NCBI RefSeq assembly: GCF_000426385.1
Contig: NZ_AUFG01000006.1
Span: forward strand, 1 to 64,000
Origin: Arsenicicoccus bolidensis DSM 15745
GTDB taxonomy: Bacteria > Actinomycetota > Actinomycetes > Actinomycetales > Dermatophilaceae
Length of the DNA: 64,000 nucleotides
Reading direction: 5' to 3'
Part shown: piece by piece, positions 24,517-37,242 of the stretch
Layout: every line of letters begins with the position of its first letter
How positions within the stretch are numbered: the first letter of the stretch is position 1
Program-made: the position numbers and the translations under genes
The notes under the pieces: generated by a model
The model's database searches: none
Told to the model about the DNA's origin: nothing
Seen by the model: only the letters and a program-made list of their open reading frames with translations

Positions 24517-26061
24517 TCACCTTCCCAGTCGGATTCGTCCGCTGACCAAACGACCGACCATCGAGCGGAGTTCCGATGGGCCGATCACGAGCACTGCATA
24601 CACGCAAGCCGCGGGAGCCGCGGCCAGACCGCAGAGGAGCAACGCAAGTGCACCAGTTGGGACGACGCTCCCGACCAGCATCTGGGCGCCGTAGACGCAC
24701 AGATAAGAGATTGAAGCGGCCAGTGCTGCGACGTCGTAAGGAATCTGCCGCCATGGTGATGGCGCCAGATGCGGTAGCGACCGCCTCATCATTACCGTCA
24801 GTGCAATGGACGCGACCAACTGGGCGACCACTGTGGCCAAGATGGTCCCCACCACCCCGTAAGGAATAACGAGCAGCAGGGTCAGACTCAGGTTGAGTCC
24901 AGTGGCGATAAGGCCGTACTTGAGCTCAAGGTCCGATCGGCCCACCGCCAAGCACCACAAAATCTGGATGATACCGATCAGGTAGAACAGGTGCCCGACC
25001 AGGAGCACAGCGCTCACCAAACCTGGCAGGGAGGAGCCCATCTTGACCCAGTGCGTGACCCCGTAGTAGGCGGCGGGTGCGCCGACGGCGACCCAACCGA
25101 CGACACCGAGCACCCACAGCCTCTGGATCCGAGCAAAGTCGGCGACTGCTGCCGCCTCGCCCTTACCACCCACCGAGCGACCCAACATGGCCTGAACGGG
25201 GCTGAAAGCGTTCATCGGGACCATTCGCAGTTGCTGGGCGAAGTTTGCCCCGGGCCCGAACTGTGGCTGCTGCGCTGCCGCAAACTTAGAGACGATGAGC
25301 ATGTCACCCTGGAGGGACACCATGTCGAGAAGGCTGGAGAACTGCACCTTCCACGAGTACCCAAAGAACTCTTTGAGGTCGGGCCAAGCCAGCATCCCGA
25401 CCCCGGCCTTCGACAGGTGTCTGAGCGCGGCAGGGATGATGGCAAGGGTCGCCATCAGCTGCTGGACGATGAACGTCAGGGCGATGCCCTTGAGCCCATG
25501 GTTGCCCTCGATCGTCCAGACCAGCCCGATGACGTAGATGACGTGCCCTGCAAGGCCGGTCGTGGTCGTGATGGCGAACTTGTGCTCGGCAAAGAGCACG
25601 TAGGCGAACAGGCCACGGATCTGGGCCATGGCGACCAGCACCACCATCGTGCGCAGCAGGAAGGCTGCCCCTTCGGGATCCGGGCGCGTGACGGGGAAGA
25701 AGTCGATGATCGCGGGAGTGGCGAGGAAGAAGAAGCCGAAGACCACCGTGGTCGTCCCCAGAACGATGGTGAGTAGCGTGACCAGCAGCCGTGTGGTCGC
25801 CGCCGCGTCCTCCCTGCCTGCGTAGAGGGTGAAGTACCGGCTCGCGCTAGGCCCGATGCCCCCGTCGAAGCTCGACATGAAGAGCTGAATGGTGTTGATG
25901 AGTAGGAAGATTCCGTAGATCTTCGCGCCCAGGCCCTCGATGATGTACGGGGTCAGCGCCAGGTTGATGATGAGGGGCAGGAACTGCCCCAGCGCCTGCC
26001 ACGTGGTGCCCTTCAGCAGCGTCTTGAGCATCCCTCCGCCGACGGTGTCGCCTTCCGCCAT
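24517..26061 (-). CDS. Wzx-like oligosaccharide flippase
   Basis: A 514-residue protein with about twelve to fourteen membrane helices of the polysaccharide-transport (MOP) superfamily: LKGTTWQALGQFLPLIINL at the start, PYIIEGLGAKIYGIFLL, and RYFTLYAGR after the second helix. It should flip lipid-linked repeat units outward for the Wzy-like polymerase. It is the first gene of the minus-strand operon. No clear ribosome site precedes the ATG at 26061; an internal ATG (MLKTLLKG, ten residues on) has a GGAGGG too close to it. Lower G+C than the atp genes. Confidence 0.85.
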   Translation of the reverse strand: MAEGDTVGGGMLKTLLKGTTWQALGQFLPLIINLALTPYIIEGLGAKIYGIFLLINTIQLFMSSFDGGIGPSASRYFTLYAGREDAAATTRLLVTLLTIVLGTTTVVFGFFFLATPAIIDFFPVTRPDPEGAAFLLRTMVVLVAMAQIRGLFAYVLFAEHKFAITTTTGLAGHVIYVIGLVWTIEGNHGLKGIALTFIVQQLMATLAIIPAALRHLSKAGVGMLAWPDLKEFFGYSWKVQFSSLLDMVSLQGDMLIVSKFAAAQQPQFGPGANFAQQLRMVPMNAFSPVQAMLGRSVGGKGEAAAVADFARIQRLWVLGVVGWVAVGAPAAYYGVTHWVKMGSSLPGLVSAVLLVGHLFYLIGIIQILWCLAVGRSDLELKYGLIATGLNLSLTLLLVIPYGVVGTILATVVAQLVASIALTVMMRRSLPHLAPSPWRQIPYDVAALAASISYLCVYGAQMLVGSVVPTGALALLLCGLAAAPAACVYAVLVIGPSELRSMVGRLVSGRIRLGR

Positions 26062-26264
26062 CAGCGGAGGCGCTCGTTGGTCAGAGCGTCAGAAGGAGTG
26101 CAGGCCATGCCTGCCATCATAGGGAGTGATCTGGACGGGCACGGCAATCCGGCAAAATCCAGACCCTCTTATGGCGTCCACCTAGACTGGTCGACACCAG
26201 GACGTCGTCAGAGGCGGTGAGGGACTCTGACAGGACGTCCACGCACCCACGAATTGGAGTACCC
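26062..26264. promoter_or_regulatory. Divergent promoter region of the polysaccharide locus
   Basis: About 200 bases between the flippase (minus) and a glycosyltransferase (plus). It holds the palindrome gcaggc-cat-gcctgc at 26100-26114 and, reading toward the flippase, TATGAT just upstream of it as a possible -10. Toward the transferase there is TAGACT near 26184. No gene seen. Confidence 0.4.
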
Positions 26265-27254
26265 ATGCCAGCGCGCCAGCCGCTCGTGACGGTGGTCATC
26301 CCGGCATACCAGGCCGAGGCGTTCCTCGGCGCAGCCGTGACGAGTGCCCTCACGCAGACGTACCCGAACATCGAGGTCGTCATCACGGACGACGGCTCTA
26401 GCGACCGGACCGGGGCCATCGCCGCGGCCTACGGGGACCTCGTCCGGGTGGTCACCCAGGAGAACCGCGGCCTGCCAGGCGCCCGCAACTCCGCCATCCG
26501 CGAGGCACGCGGCGAGCTCGTCGCCCTGCTGGACGCGGACGACATCCTGCTGCCGCCGTACGTCCAGACGGCGGTCGAGACCTGGCTGGCGGCCGACGAC
26601 GAGCGGGCCTTCGTGACCTGCGACGCCCAGATCATGAGCTCGGCCGGGATCGTGCCCGGTCGCACCGTCTTCCCGTCGGGCACGCCAGCGCCGGGCACCC
26701 AGCGCCTCCGCATCCTGGAGAACAACTTCGTCTCCGGCTTCGCCGTCTTCCCCCGCCGCATGTGGGAGGAGGTCGGTGGCTTCGACGAGTCCATGCGGGT
26801 CTGCGAGGACTACGACTTCTGGGCGCGCGCCATCTACGCCGGCTGGACCGCCCGCTTCGTCACGGCTCACCACGCGCTCTACCGCCGCGTCGCGGGGACG
26901 CTGTCCACCCAGAGCGAGCGGATGTATGCCGGAGAGCAACAGGTGCTGGCGCACGTCGCCGAGCTGCACGGCCCACGCCTCAGTGCCGAGGAGCGCCGGT
27001 TCCTCGACCTGCGGCTCGAGCGCGGCTCGGCGGTGCAGCAGGTCGACCTCGGTGAGTCCGCGCTGCGGCGCGGTGACGTGCCGACGGCGGCCGATCACTT
27101 CGCCGTCGCCTCGCAGCTCATGCCCAGCGCCCGTCGGATCCGGCTCAAGGCCGAGGTCCTGCGCCGGGTGCCTGCCCTCGGCGCCGTCTATGCCCGCCGA
27201 CTCGCTGCCAAGGACCGCGAGACCGGCCGCACGTCCGAGGACACGCGCCCGTGA
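26265..27254 (+). CDS. Family 2 glycosyltransferase
   Basis: A 329-residue GT-A enzyme with VTVVIPAYQAEAFL, VVITDDGSSDRTG, ENRGLPGARN and the metal site LLDADDILLPPY, then EDYDFWARA, the usual acceptor-side acidic motif. C-terminal helices resemble the TPR-like tails of some exopolysaccharide transferases. The ATG at 26265 has GGAG upstream. It overlaps the next transferase by four bases. Confidence 0.88.
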   Translation: MPARQPLVTVVIPAYQAEAFLGAAVTSALTQTYPNIEVVITDDGSSDRTGAIAAAYGDLVRVVTQENRGLPGARNSAIREARGELVALLDADDILLPPYVQTAVETWLAADDERAFVTCDAQIMSSAGIVPGRTVFPSGTPAPGTQRLRILENNFVSGFAVFPRRMWEEVGGFDESMRVCEDYDFWARAIYAGWTARFVTAHHALYRRVAGTLSTQSERMYAGEQQVLAHVAELHGPRLSAEERRFLDLRLERGSAVQQVDLGESALRRGDVPTAADHFAVASQLMPSARRIRLKAEVLRRVPALGAVYARRLAAKDRETGRTSEDTRP

Positions 27255-28123
27255 GCACGCCCGACATCGCCCCACGCGCCTCCGTGATCATCCCGGCCCA
27301 TGACGAGGGCGGGGTGATCGACCGCTGCCTCGACGCCCTCGACGAGGACGTCCGCGCTGGGCGCCTCGAGGTCGTCGTCGCGGCCAACGGGTGCACCGAC
27401 GACACGGTGGCGCGCGCCCGCCGTCATACGGGCGTGCAGGTCCTGGACCTCCCCACCCCGTCGAAGGTCCAGGCCATCAACGCGGCCGACGCCGTCGCCA
27501 CGGCCTTCCCCCGCATCTATCTGGACGCCGACATCGTCCTCAACGCGGACGCCCTGGACGCCATGGTCCGGGTCCTCGACACGGATCTGCCGCGAGCCGC
27601 TGCTCCCCAGGTGCGGTTCGCCACCGACCGGGCCACCTGGCCCGTCCGCGCGTTCTACGACGTGTTCGCCGAGCTGCCCTACGTCCAGGACAAGCTGGTG
27701 GGCCTCGGCGTCTACGGGATGTCCCGCGCCGGCCGGTCCCGCTTCGTCGAGTTCCCCGACCTGCTCGGCGACGACCTGTTCGCGCAGCGCATCTTCTCCC
27801 TGGACGAGCGGATCATCGTCGACGGCACCTTCGAGGTGCAGGTCCCGCGGACGCTCCGCCAGCTCGTCAAGGTGCGCACCCGCGTGGCTCGCGGCAACGC
27901 CCAGCTGGCGCAGGAGGATCCGGGCGCGATGGTCGACGACGGCCGCACGCCGGACTTCTCCACGTCCACGCGATCCACCTCCAAGGCCCTCGTCGACCTG
28001 ATCGTGCGGCGTCCGTCCATGATCCCGTCCGCCCTCGTCTACGTGCTCGTCACGGCCTACGCCCGACGCGAGGCCCGTCGCACCACGACCGCCGCGTGGG
28101 AGCGAGACACGTCCACGCGCTGA
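27251..28123 (+). CDS. Family 2 glycosyltransferase
   Basis: A 290-residue transferase: ASVIIPAHDEGGVIDRC, ANGCTDDTVARA, and the metal-binding IYLDADIVLN. Late segments FPDLLGDDLFAQR resemble the acceptor-binding EDxxx region. A hydrophobic stretch near the end (MIPSALVYVLVTAYA) could anchor it. GTG start overlapping the previous stop (GTGA). Middle member of a three-transferase operon. Confidence 0.87.
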   Translation: MSTPDIAPRASVIIPAHDEGGVIDRCLDALDEDVRAGRLEVVVAANGCTDDTVARARRHTGVQVLDLPTPSKVQAINAADAVATAFPRIYLDADIVLNADALDAMVRVLDTDLPRAAAPQVRFATDRATWPVRAFYDVFAELPYVQDKLVGLGVYGMSRAGRSRFVEFPDLLGDDLFAQRIFSLDERIIVDGTFEVQVPRTLRQLVKVRTRVARGNAQLAQEDPGAMVDDGRTPDFSTSTRSTSKALVDLIVRRPSMIPSALVYVLVTAYARREARRTTTAAWERDTSTR

Positions 28124-28148
28124 CCAGCCCGTCACCCCAAGGAGCTCC

Positions 28149-29423
28149 GTGACCACCGCCCAGCCGCAGGCGTCGGACGACCTCGCCGTCGCCTATCTCG
28201 TCAGCCAGTACCCCGCCCTCTCGCACGCGTTCATCGAGCGTGAGGTGCATGCGCTCCGGGAGCGTGGCACCCGGGTCGACACCTTCACGCTCAACACCTG
28301 CCCTCAGCAGCAGCTGGTCTCGCAGGCGATGCGCGAGGACGCACGCACGACCTATGTCGTCAAGGACGAGCGCCGCGCCGCCCTGGCCAACCTGGCGCTG
28401 CTGCGCACCCAGCCAGATGCCTGGCTGCGCGGCCTCTCCCGGGCCCTGCGCACCGGCGAGCTGACACCGAGGGCCCGCCTCTGGCAGCTGTTCTACTTCG
28501 CCGAGGCCGTGACCCTGCACCGCGAGATGCGCCGCCGCGGGCTGCGCCACGTGCACGTGCACTTCGCCAACGCGGCGGCCGACGTCGCCCGGCTGACGGT
28601 GGCCCTCGCGAAGGACCTCGGCGAGGACTGGTCCTGGAGCTTCAGCATGCACGGACCGACCGAGTTCGAGGCCGTGCAGCGCTTCGACCTGCCCGCCAAG
28701 GTCCGATCCGCAGGGGGCGTCGCCTGCATCTCCGACTTCTGCCGCAGCCAGCTCATGCGCATGGTCGACCCCGCCGTGTGGCCACGGCTCGACGTCGTGC
28801 GGATGACGGTCGACCCCGAGGCCTATCCCCCGCCGCCCGAGGGCCGCGTGCGGACCGAGGGCGAGCCCCTGCGGGTGCTGTATGTCGGTCGCCTGGTCCC
28901 CGAGAAGGGTGGGCCGGTCCTGCTCGACGCCGTGACCGAGCTGCGCGACGCCGGCGTCCCCCTGAGGGTCCGCATGGTCGGCGCCGGGCCGCTGCACGAG
29001 ACGCTGGCCGCCACCATCGCCGAGCGTGGGCTCGGGGACGTCGTCGAGCTCGTGGGTCCCCTGGGCCAGGACGACCTACCCCTCGAGTACCGTCAGGCCG
29101 ACGTGTTCTGCCTGCCGAGCTTCCAGGAGGGCCTGCCCGTCGTGCTCATGGAGGCGATGTCCACCGAGCTGCCCGTCGTCACCACCCGCATCGCGGGGGT
29201 CACGGAGCTGGTCCGCGACGGTGAGACCGGGCACGTGATCCCGGCCGGCCGCGCCGACCTCCTGGCGCAGGCGCTGCGCGAGGTCGCCGCCGACCCCGCA
29301 CGCCGGGCGACCCAGGGCGCCGCCGGCCGCGCCGCCGTGCTCCAGGAGTTCACCCCTGGCACCGCAGCACCGGCCATGCAGGCCTTCCTCGCCCGTTTCG
29401 GGGCGGCGCGCGCACGGCGCTGA
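28149..29423 (+). CDS. Family 4 glycosyltransferase (WcaL/AmsK-like)
   Basis: A 424-residue GT-B enzyme. The N terminus VAYLVSQYPALSHAFIERE is typical of colanic-acid WcaL-like transferases; the C-terminal domain has VLYVGRLVPEKGGPVLLDAV, VELVGPLGQDDLP and the donor-binding PSFQEGLPVVLMEAM with the EX7E glutamates. GTG start with AAGGAG upstream, 25 bases after the previous stop. Last gene of the locus on the atpD side. Confidence 0.9.
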   Translation: MTTAQPQASDDLAVAYLVSQYPALSHAFIEREVHALRERGTRVDTFTLNTCPQQQLVSQAMREDARTTYVVKDERRAALANLALLRTQPDAWLRGLSRALRTGELTPRARLWQLFYFAEAVTLHREMRRRGLRHVHVHFANAAADVARLTVALAKDLGEDWSWSFSMHGPTEFEAVQRFDLPAKVRSAGGVACISDFCRSQLMRMVDPAVWPRLDVVRMTVDPEAYPPPPEGRVRTEGEPLRVLYVGRLVPEKGGPVLLDAVTELRDAGVPLRVRMVGAGPLHETLAATIAERGLGDVVELVGPLGQDDLPLEYRQADVFCLPSFQEGLPVVLMEAMSTELPVVTTRIAGVTELVRDGETGHVIPAGRADLLAQALREVAADPARRATQGAAGRAAVLQEFTPGTAAPAMQAFLARFGAARARR

Positions 29424-29465
29424 CCACGGATCCGACCGGGCACCCGGCATACGGGCGGCAACGAA

Positions 29466-29504
29466 GACGGCGGGCCATCTCCCTGGAGGAGATGGCCCGC
29501 CGTC
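29466..29504. terminator. Strong bidirectional terminator separating the polysaccharide locus from atpD
   Basis: Perfect 17 bp stem (29466-29482 with 29488-29504) and five-base loop, between convergent stops at 29423 and 29522. It would stop atp transcription before the locus, so atpC cannot depend on read-through. Confidence 0.92.
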
Positions 29505-29521
29505 GTGCTGACGGGTGAAGG

Positions 29522-31012
<1,491 letters not shown>

Positions 31013-31942
31013 TTACTTGGCGTCCGCGAGGGCGTTCGCGCCGCCCACGATTTCGCTGATCTCTTGGGTGATCTCGGCCTGACGAGCCTGGTTGGCCAGA
31101 CGCGTGTAGGTCTTGATGAGCTCCTCGGCGTTGTCCGTCGCCGACTTCATCGCGCGCTGGCGCGACGCGAGCTCGGAGGCGGCCGCACCCAGCAGGCAGG
31201 TGTAGATGCGTGAGGTGACGTACTTGGGCAGGAGCGCGTCGAGCACGGTCTCGGCGTCCGGCTCGAACGAGAACTGCGGCTGCAGGCCCTCGTCGTCCGG
31301 CTCCTCCAGGAAGCCCTCGTCGACGTCCACGCGCTGACCCCGCTCCACGACCTCCAGCGGCAGCAGGCGCAGGGCGCGCGGCTGCTGGGTGACCATGGTG
31401 CGGAAGCGGGTGTAGACGACGTGGATCTCGTCGCAGCCGCCGTCCTCGGTGTCGCGCAGGAAGTCCCGCATGACGCGCTCGCCGATCTCCTGCGCGTGAG
31501 CGAACTTCGGCGCGTCGCTGAAGCCCTCCCAGGCCTCGGCGTACTGGCGGTCGCGGAACTTGAACCACGCCACGGCCTTGCGACCGACGAGGTAGGGCAC
31601 GACCTCCTTGCCCTCGGAGCGCAGGCGCTCCATGAGCTCGTTGGCGGTCTTGAGCGCGGACGCCGAGTAGGCCCCGGCCAGGCCGCGGTCGCTGGTGATG
31701 ATGAGGACGCCGGCCCGTCGGCCCTCGCTCGTGCGTGTGGTCAGCGGGTGATCCTCGTTGGCGTATGACGCCGCCGCCGACACCGCACGCGTCAGCGCGT
31801 GGGTGTAGGGGGCTGCGCTCATGACGGCCTCGCGGGCCTTGACCACGCGGGAGGCGGCGATGAGCTCCATCGCCTTGGTGATCTTCTTGGTCGCGCTGAC
31901 GGACCGGATGCGCTGGCGGTAGACCCGCATCTGCCCACCCAT
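31013..31942 (-). CDS. atpG: F1F0 ATP synthase subunit gamma
   Basis: Rotating central stalk. The 309-residue protein starts [20 protein letters not shown] and ends with the helix [18 protein letters not shown], both family landmarks. It has the actinobacterial insertion around residues 195-225 ([15 protein letters not shown]), as in mycobacteria. Located 30 bases upstream of atpD. Confidence 0.97.
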   Translation of the reverse strand: MGGQMRVYRQRIRSVSATKKITKAMELIAASRVVKAREAVMSAAPYTHALTRAVSAAASYANEDHPLTTRTSEGRRAGVLIITSDRGLAGAYSASALKTANELMERLRSEGKEVVPYLVGRKAVAWFKFRDRQYAEAWEGFSDAPKFAHAQEIGERVMRDFLRDTEDGGCDEIHVVYTRFRTMVTQQPRALRLLPLEVVERGQRVDVDEGFLEEPDDEGLQPQFSFEPDAETVLDALLPKYVTSRIYTCLLGAAASELASRQRAMKSATDNAEELIKTYTRLANQARQAEITQEISEIVGGANALADAK

Positions 31943-32011
31943 GTAGTTGCCGCCTTCCTGGGGTTCTTGCCTGGAGTGTCTGGTGTCCGGTGTGCCGCTG
32001 GTGACGGTGGC

Positions 32012-32050
32012 CGGTGCCGGGGTGTCCCCGCGGGGTCTCCCCCGGCACCG
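32012..32050 (-). promoter_or_regulatory. Stem-loop between atpA and atpG
   Basis: Perfect 11 bp arms (cggtgccgggg at 32012-32022, complement at 32040-32050) enclosing ccccgcgggg. The 122-base atpA-atpG gap is the longest in the operon. It could lower read-through or protect the upstream message; a full terminator would be lethal to operon logic unless a promoter follows. Confidence 0.55.
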
Positions 32051-32064
32051 ACGCGCGCGTCAGG

Positions 32065-33699
<1,635 letters not shown>

Positions 33700-33770
33700 C
33701 TCTAACTTCTCTCCTCGTAGCGGTCGCGCGGACCGACGTTGGTGTGTCTGGTGGTGCGTCGGACCCGCAC

Positions 33771-34582
33771 TCAGGCGCCGAAGTGACGGCGCGCTGCGTC
33801 GAGCTTGGTGACGATGGTGCCGTCGACGACCTCGTCGCCGACCTGCACCCGGATGCCGCCGACGACCTGCGGGTCGAGGACGACCTTGAGCAGGACGGGA
33901 CGGCCGTAGGTCTGGCCCAGCGCGGCGGCCAGGCGGTCGTGCTGCTCCTGCGAGAGCGGGCTGGCGACGGTCACGACCGCGCTCAGCTGCTCACGCCGGG
34001 CGGCGGCGACCGAGAGGTACTCCTCGATGGCGGTCGAGACCTTGCGGCCACGACCCGCGACGACGGCCTGGTGGGCCAGGCGCCGCGTCTCGGGGTGGGC
34101 CTTGCCCGCGAGGAGCTGGTCGACGACCTGGCCCTTGCGCTCGGCCGGCAGCTGCGGGTCTGAGAGCGCCTCGCGCAGCTCGGGCGACCCGGTGACGGTC
34201 CGCTCGAACCTGAAGAGCTGCTCCTCGACGTCGTCCGCGCGTCCGGCGCTCTCCGACATCGCGACCTGGGCCTCGACGGCCAGCAGCTCCACGGCGTCGG
34301 ACAGGTCCCGCGCCTTGGACCAGCGCTGGGAGGCGACCGCACCGAGCACGTCGAGCGTGCCGGGCTGGACCTTGCCCTCGAGCAGGCGGCGCACCAGGCC
34401 CCGCTTGCTCTCCGCGTCCCGCGAGGGATCGGCGAGCGCGCGGCGCAGGGTGGCGGACCCGTCGATGACCCCGGCGACCGAGAAGAGGTCCTCGGACACG
34501 GCGGACCAGTCGGCCCCCGACTCCAGGACGCCCTGCAGGGCCTTGCGGCTCTCGATGAGTCCTCCGCGCGACGCGCCCTGCA

Positions 34583-34583
<1 letters not shown>
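33771..34583 (-). CDS. atpH: F1F0 ATP synthase subunit delta
   Basis: Peripheral-stalk subunit, 270 residues, longer than the 177 of E. coli. The N-terminal part is the helical domain ([15 protein letters not shown]) and the C terminus has the conserved [20 protein letters not shown]. The ATG overlaps the atpF stop (ATGA), coupling translation. In mycobacteria atpH is fused to a b-like part; here b and delta are separate. Confidence 0.95.
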
Positions 34584-35221
<638 letters not shown>

Positions 35222-35263
35222 CTACCTAGACGACGGACTTCGAGCGGGTGACGCGCGAGGTCG

Positions 35264-35488
35264 TCAGTTGTTGATGAAGAAGAGGACGAAGCCCAGGATC
35301 GCGAGGGCCTCGGCCACGGCGAAGCCGAAGATCGCCTGCGGACGCAGGAGACCGGCGGCCTCGGGCTGGCGGGCGATGCCGTTGATCAGGGCGGCGAAGA
35401 TGAGACCGATGGCGATGGCCGGGCCGAGCGTCGCGATGCCGTAGCCGACGAGGGACATCGAGCCGCTGATCTCCAGGAAGTGCTGCAT
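35264..35488 (-). CDS. atpE: F1F0 ATP synthase subunit c
   Basis: Proton-carrying ring subunit, 74 residues, two membrane helices. The polar loop ARQPEA and the proton site Glu in FGFAVAEALAILGFV are present. The ATG at 35488 starts MQHFLEISGSMSLVG; the open frame upstream is spurious. Glu rather than Asp at the proton site and the sequence around it suggest an H+-driven ring. Confidence 0.96.
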   Translation of the reverse strand: MQHFLEISGSMSLVGYGIATLGPAIAIGLIFAALINGIARQPEAAGLLRPQAIFGFAVAEALAILGFVLFFINN

Positions 35489-35585
35489 CTCTAGATTTCT
35501 CTCTCTGTGGGTGACCCGGGAGGCTGCCCGCCCGGGAGTCTGTGGGGTGTATTCGGTTGTGGTCGAACGGCGCTGGGCCGGTGGA

Positions 35586-36386
35586 TCAGTGCTCGTCAGC
35601 CACGGCGCCACCGAAGTAGGAGGCGGCGAGCATGACGAACACGTAGGCCTGGATGGCCTGGATCAGCAGCTCGAGGAGCTGCATGAGGAAGCCCATGACG
35701 AAGGCGCCGACGCCGGCGACCATGAAGCCCGGGTTGCCGGACAGCAGGAGATAGGCACCGCCGAGGATGAACACACCCATCAGCATGTGGCCGGCGAACA
35801 TGTTGCCGAACAAACGGAGGGTGAGCGTGAGCGGCCGGATGAGGAAGAAGCTCGCGAACTCGAGGATGAAGATGATCGGCGCGAGGAAGATCGGGACGCC
35901 GGCCGGCACGAGCATCTTGAAGTAGCCGCCGAGGCCGTGCTTCTTGATGCCGGCGTAGTGGTAGCCGATGTAGACGATCGCGACGAGCGGGATCACCATG
36001 CCGATGCGGCTGAGCGTCGGGAAGTTGGTGAACGGCGTGGAGCCGAACCAGTTGTTGACGATGATGAACAGGAACAGCGCGAACAGCAGCGGGGTGAAGC
36101 GCTTGAAGTCGCGGGAGCCGATCATGTCGCGGGCCACGCCGTTGCGCACGAAGTCGTAGGCCTGCTCGAGGAACCACTGACGCTTGGTGGGGACGACGGC
36201 CACGCGCTTGGACGCCCACAGCAGCCACCCGACCAGGAGCACGACGGACAGCAGGGCCAGCAGCATCGGGCGGGTGAACCAGTCACCGATCAGCGGGACG
36301 TAGAAGTCGCCGGGAGAGGGCGGGGTGAATCCCTCGCCGCTGGACGCCGGGAGGCTACCGACGGCAGGCCTGGCGGTGACGATCAC
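35586..36386 (-). CDS. atpB: F1F0 ATP synthase subunit a
   Basis: Stator channel subunit, 266 residues, five to six membrane helices. The key region RPLTLTLRLFGNMFAGHM contains the essential arginine opposite the c ring. I use the GTG at 36386, preceded by GAGGAG; the frame continues upstream to 36491 without family similarity. First of the core atp genes after the AtpZ/AtpI-like pair. Confidence 0.95.
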   Translation of the reverse strand: MIVTARPAVGSLPASSGEGFTPPSPGDFYVPLIGDWFTRPMLLALLSVVLLVGWLLWASKRVAVVPTKRQWFLEQAYDFVRNGVARDMIGSRDFKRFTPLLFALFLFIIVNNWFGSTPFTNFPTLSRIGMVIPLVAIVYIGYHYAGIKKHGLGGYFKMLVPAGVPIFLAPIIFILEFASFFLIRPLTLTLRLFGNMFAGHMLMGVFILGGAYLLLSGNPGFMVAGVGAFVMGFLMQLLELLIQAIQAYVFVMLAASYFGGAVADEH

Positions 36387-36459
36387 TGTGTCTCCTCGTT
36401 GAAGCTGAACAGGACGATGTGGACGCGAACGGCAACGGGGCGTGGACTCGTCATCACAG

Positions 36460-36702
36460 TCAGGCCCTACCGTACCGGACCCATACGACATACAGAGAAA
36501 GGGCGAACCCGACGGCGATGCCCACGGGCAGCAGGAATCCCGTGCCCCACCAGACGTCGAGACCCTTGCCGATCAGCCCGAAGGCGACCGGCCCCGAGAT
36601 GAGGTACGAGGTGACGTCGGTGGCGGTCGAGTGCGCCAAGGCGTCCGCGGTGCGCGGGGTGTGCTGCTCGTCGGCGGGGTCTCGCTGGTCAGAGGTGCTC
36701 AT
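36460..36702 (-). CDS. AtpZ/AtpI-family small membrane protein
   Basis: An 80-residue protein with two membrane helices (YLISGPVAFGLIGKGLDVWW and LLPVGIAVGFALSLYVVWV), matching the AtpZ (ATPase gene 1) family whose members help assemble ATP synthase or carry Mg/Ca. The ATG overlaps the previous gene's stop (ATGA). Located between the AtpI-like gene and atpB, the standard place. Confidence 0.75.
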   Translation of the reverse strand: MSTSDQRDPADEQHTPRTADALAHSTATDVTSYLISGPVAFGLIGKGLDVWWGTGFLLPVGIAVGFALSLYVVWVRYGRA

Positions 36703-37208
36703 CGGCGGCCTTCACCACCCAGGCCGGGGTAGATCTCGTGACGTCCGCGGGCGAACGCGACCGTGTGGCAGACCTGCCACACGAGCACCCCGGCGACCGC
36801 TCCCCCGGCGAAGGCCATGGGCTCCACGAAGCCGGCCTCGCGCAGCAGCGCGTAGACGAGGAACAGCAGGCCCAGCTGCGTGGCGTAGACCACGAAGGCG
36901 CCGGGCAGGACCGTTGCAGCGGGCCCCTTGACCAGGGCCGAGACGGCCACGACGCCGAGGGCGAAGAAGGCGGTGGTGGTGGCGGCGCCCAGCGAGGCGC
37001 TGGCCAGGCCGCGCCACCCGCGGTAGAGGGCGCCCGCCCCGGCGACGAGGGGCAGCGCCGCCACGGAGCCGAGGACCGCTGTGCGCAGCATCGCGGACGA
37101 GACGTCCGGGCTGGGGGTGCGGGGGCGCCGTGCGGGCAAGGGGCTGTCCTCGGGTCGGGGTGGGGCTCGAGCAACGGGTCGGGCGGGGCGGGTGATCAGC
37201 CTCCGCAC
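36699..37208 (-). CDS. AtpI-like ATP synthase assembly membrane protein
   Basis: About 169 residues with a Pro/Arg-rich N terminus and four membrane helices from about residue 40 (AVLGSVAALPLVAGAGALY onward). Position and topology fit the AtpI-like protein (Rv1303-type) that opens actinobacterial atp operons. The start is unsure: GTG at 37208 lacks a ribosome site, and the ATG at 37091 would drop the odd N terminus. A Crp-like palindrome lies 17-34 bases upstream of 37208. Confidence 0.7.
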   Translation of the reverse strand: MRRLITRPARPVARAPPRPEDSPLPARRPRTPSPDVSSAMLRTAVLGSVAALPLVAGAGALYRGWRGLASASLGAATTTAFFALGVVAVSALVKGPAATVLPGAFVVYATQLGLLFLVYALLREAGFVEPMAFAGGAVAGVLVWQVCHTVAFARGRHEIYPGLGGEGRR

Positions 37209-37224
37209 ACTCGCCGTCGAGCGC

Positions 37225-37242
37225 TTGTGAACGCTATCACAA
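37225..37242. promoter_or_regulatory. Crp/GlxR-type operator at the head of the atp operon
   Basis: Perfect palindrome TTGTGA-N6-TCACAA, the full consensus of cAMP-receptor proteins (TGTGA-N6-TCACA). It overlaps the stop codon of the wecA-like gene and sits 17 bases upstream of the first atp-operon frame. On the minus strand its centre holds TAGCGT, a possible -10, so binding could block or position RNA polymerase. Confidence 0.65.

Larger units (their letters stand above)
18507..29504. other. Surface-polysaccharide biosynthesis locus inserted in the atp operon
   Basis: Ten genes between atpC and atpD: GT2, Wzz-like, Wzy-like, acetyltransferase (plus), lipoprotein, acetyltransferase, Wzx-like (minus), GT2, GT2, GT4 (plus). 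This is a Wzx/Wzy-dependent set lacking its own initiating transferase; the WecA-like enzyme at 37237-38373 could supply the first step. The central part (about 20.8-26.1 kb) has lower G+C and looser codon use than the flanking transferases, as in capsule loci whose polymerase and flippase vary between strains. A strong terminator closes it at the atpD end. No transposase or integrase is visible. Confidence 0.8.

Noticed and set aside
18507-29504. Classical transposon or integrative element carrying the glycan locus
   Set aside because: No transposase, integrase or terminal inverted repeats were seen; homologous or flank-mediated exchange is more likely.
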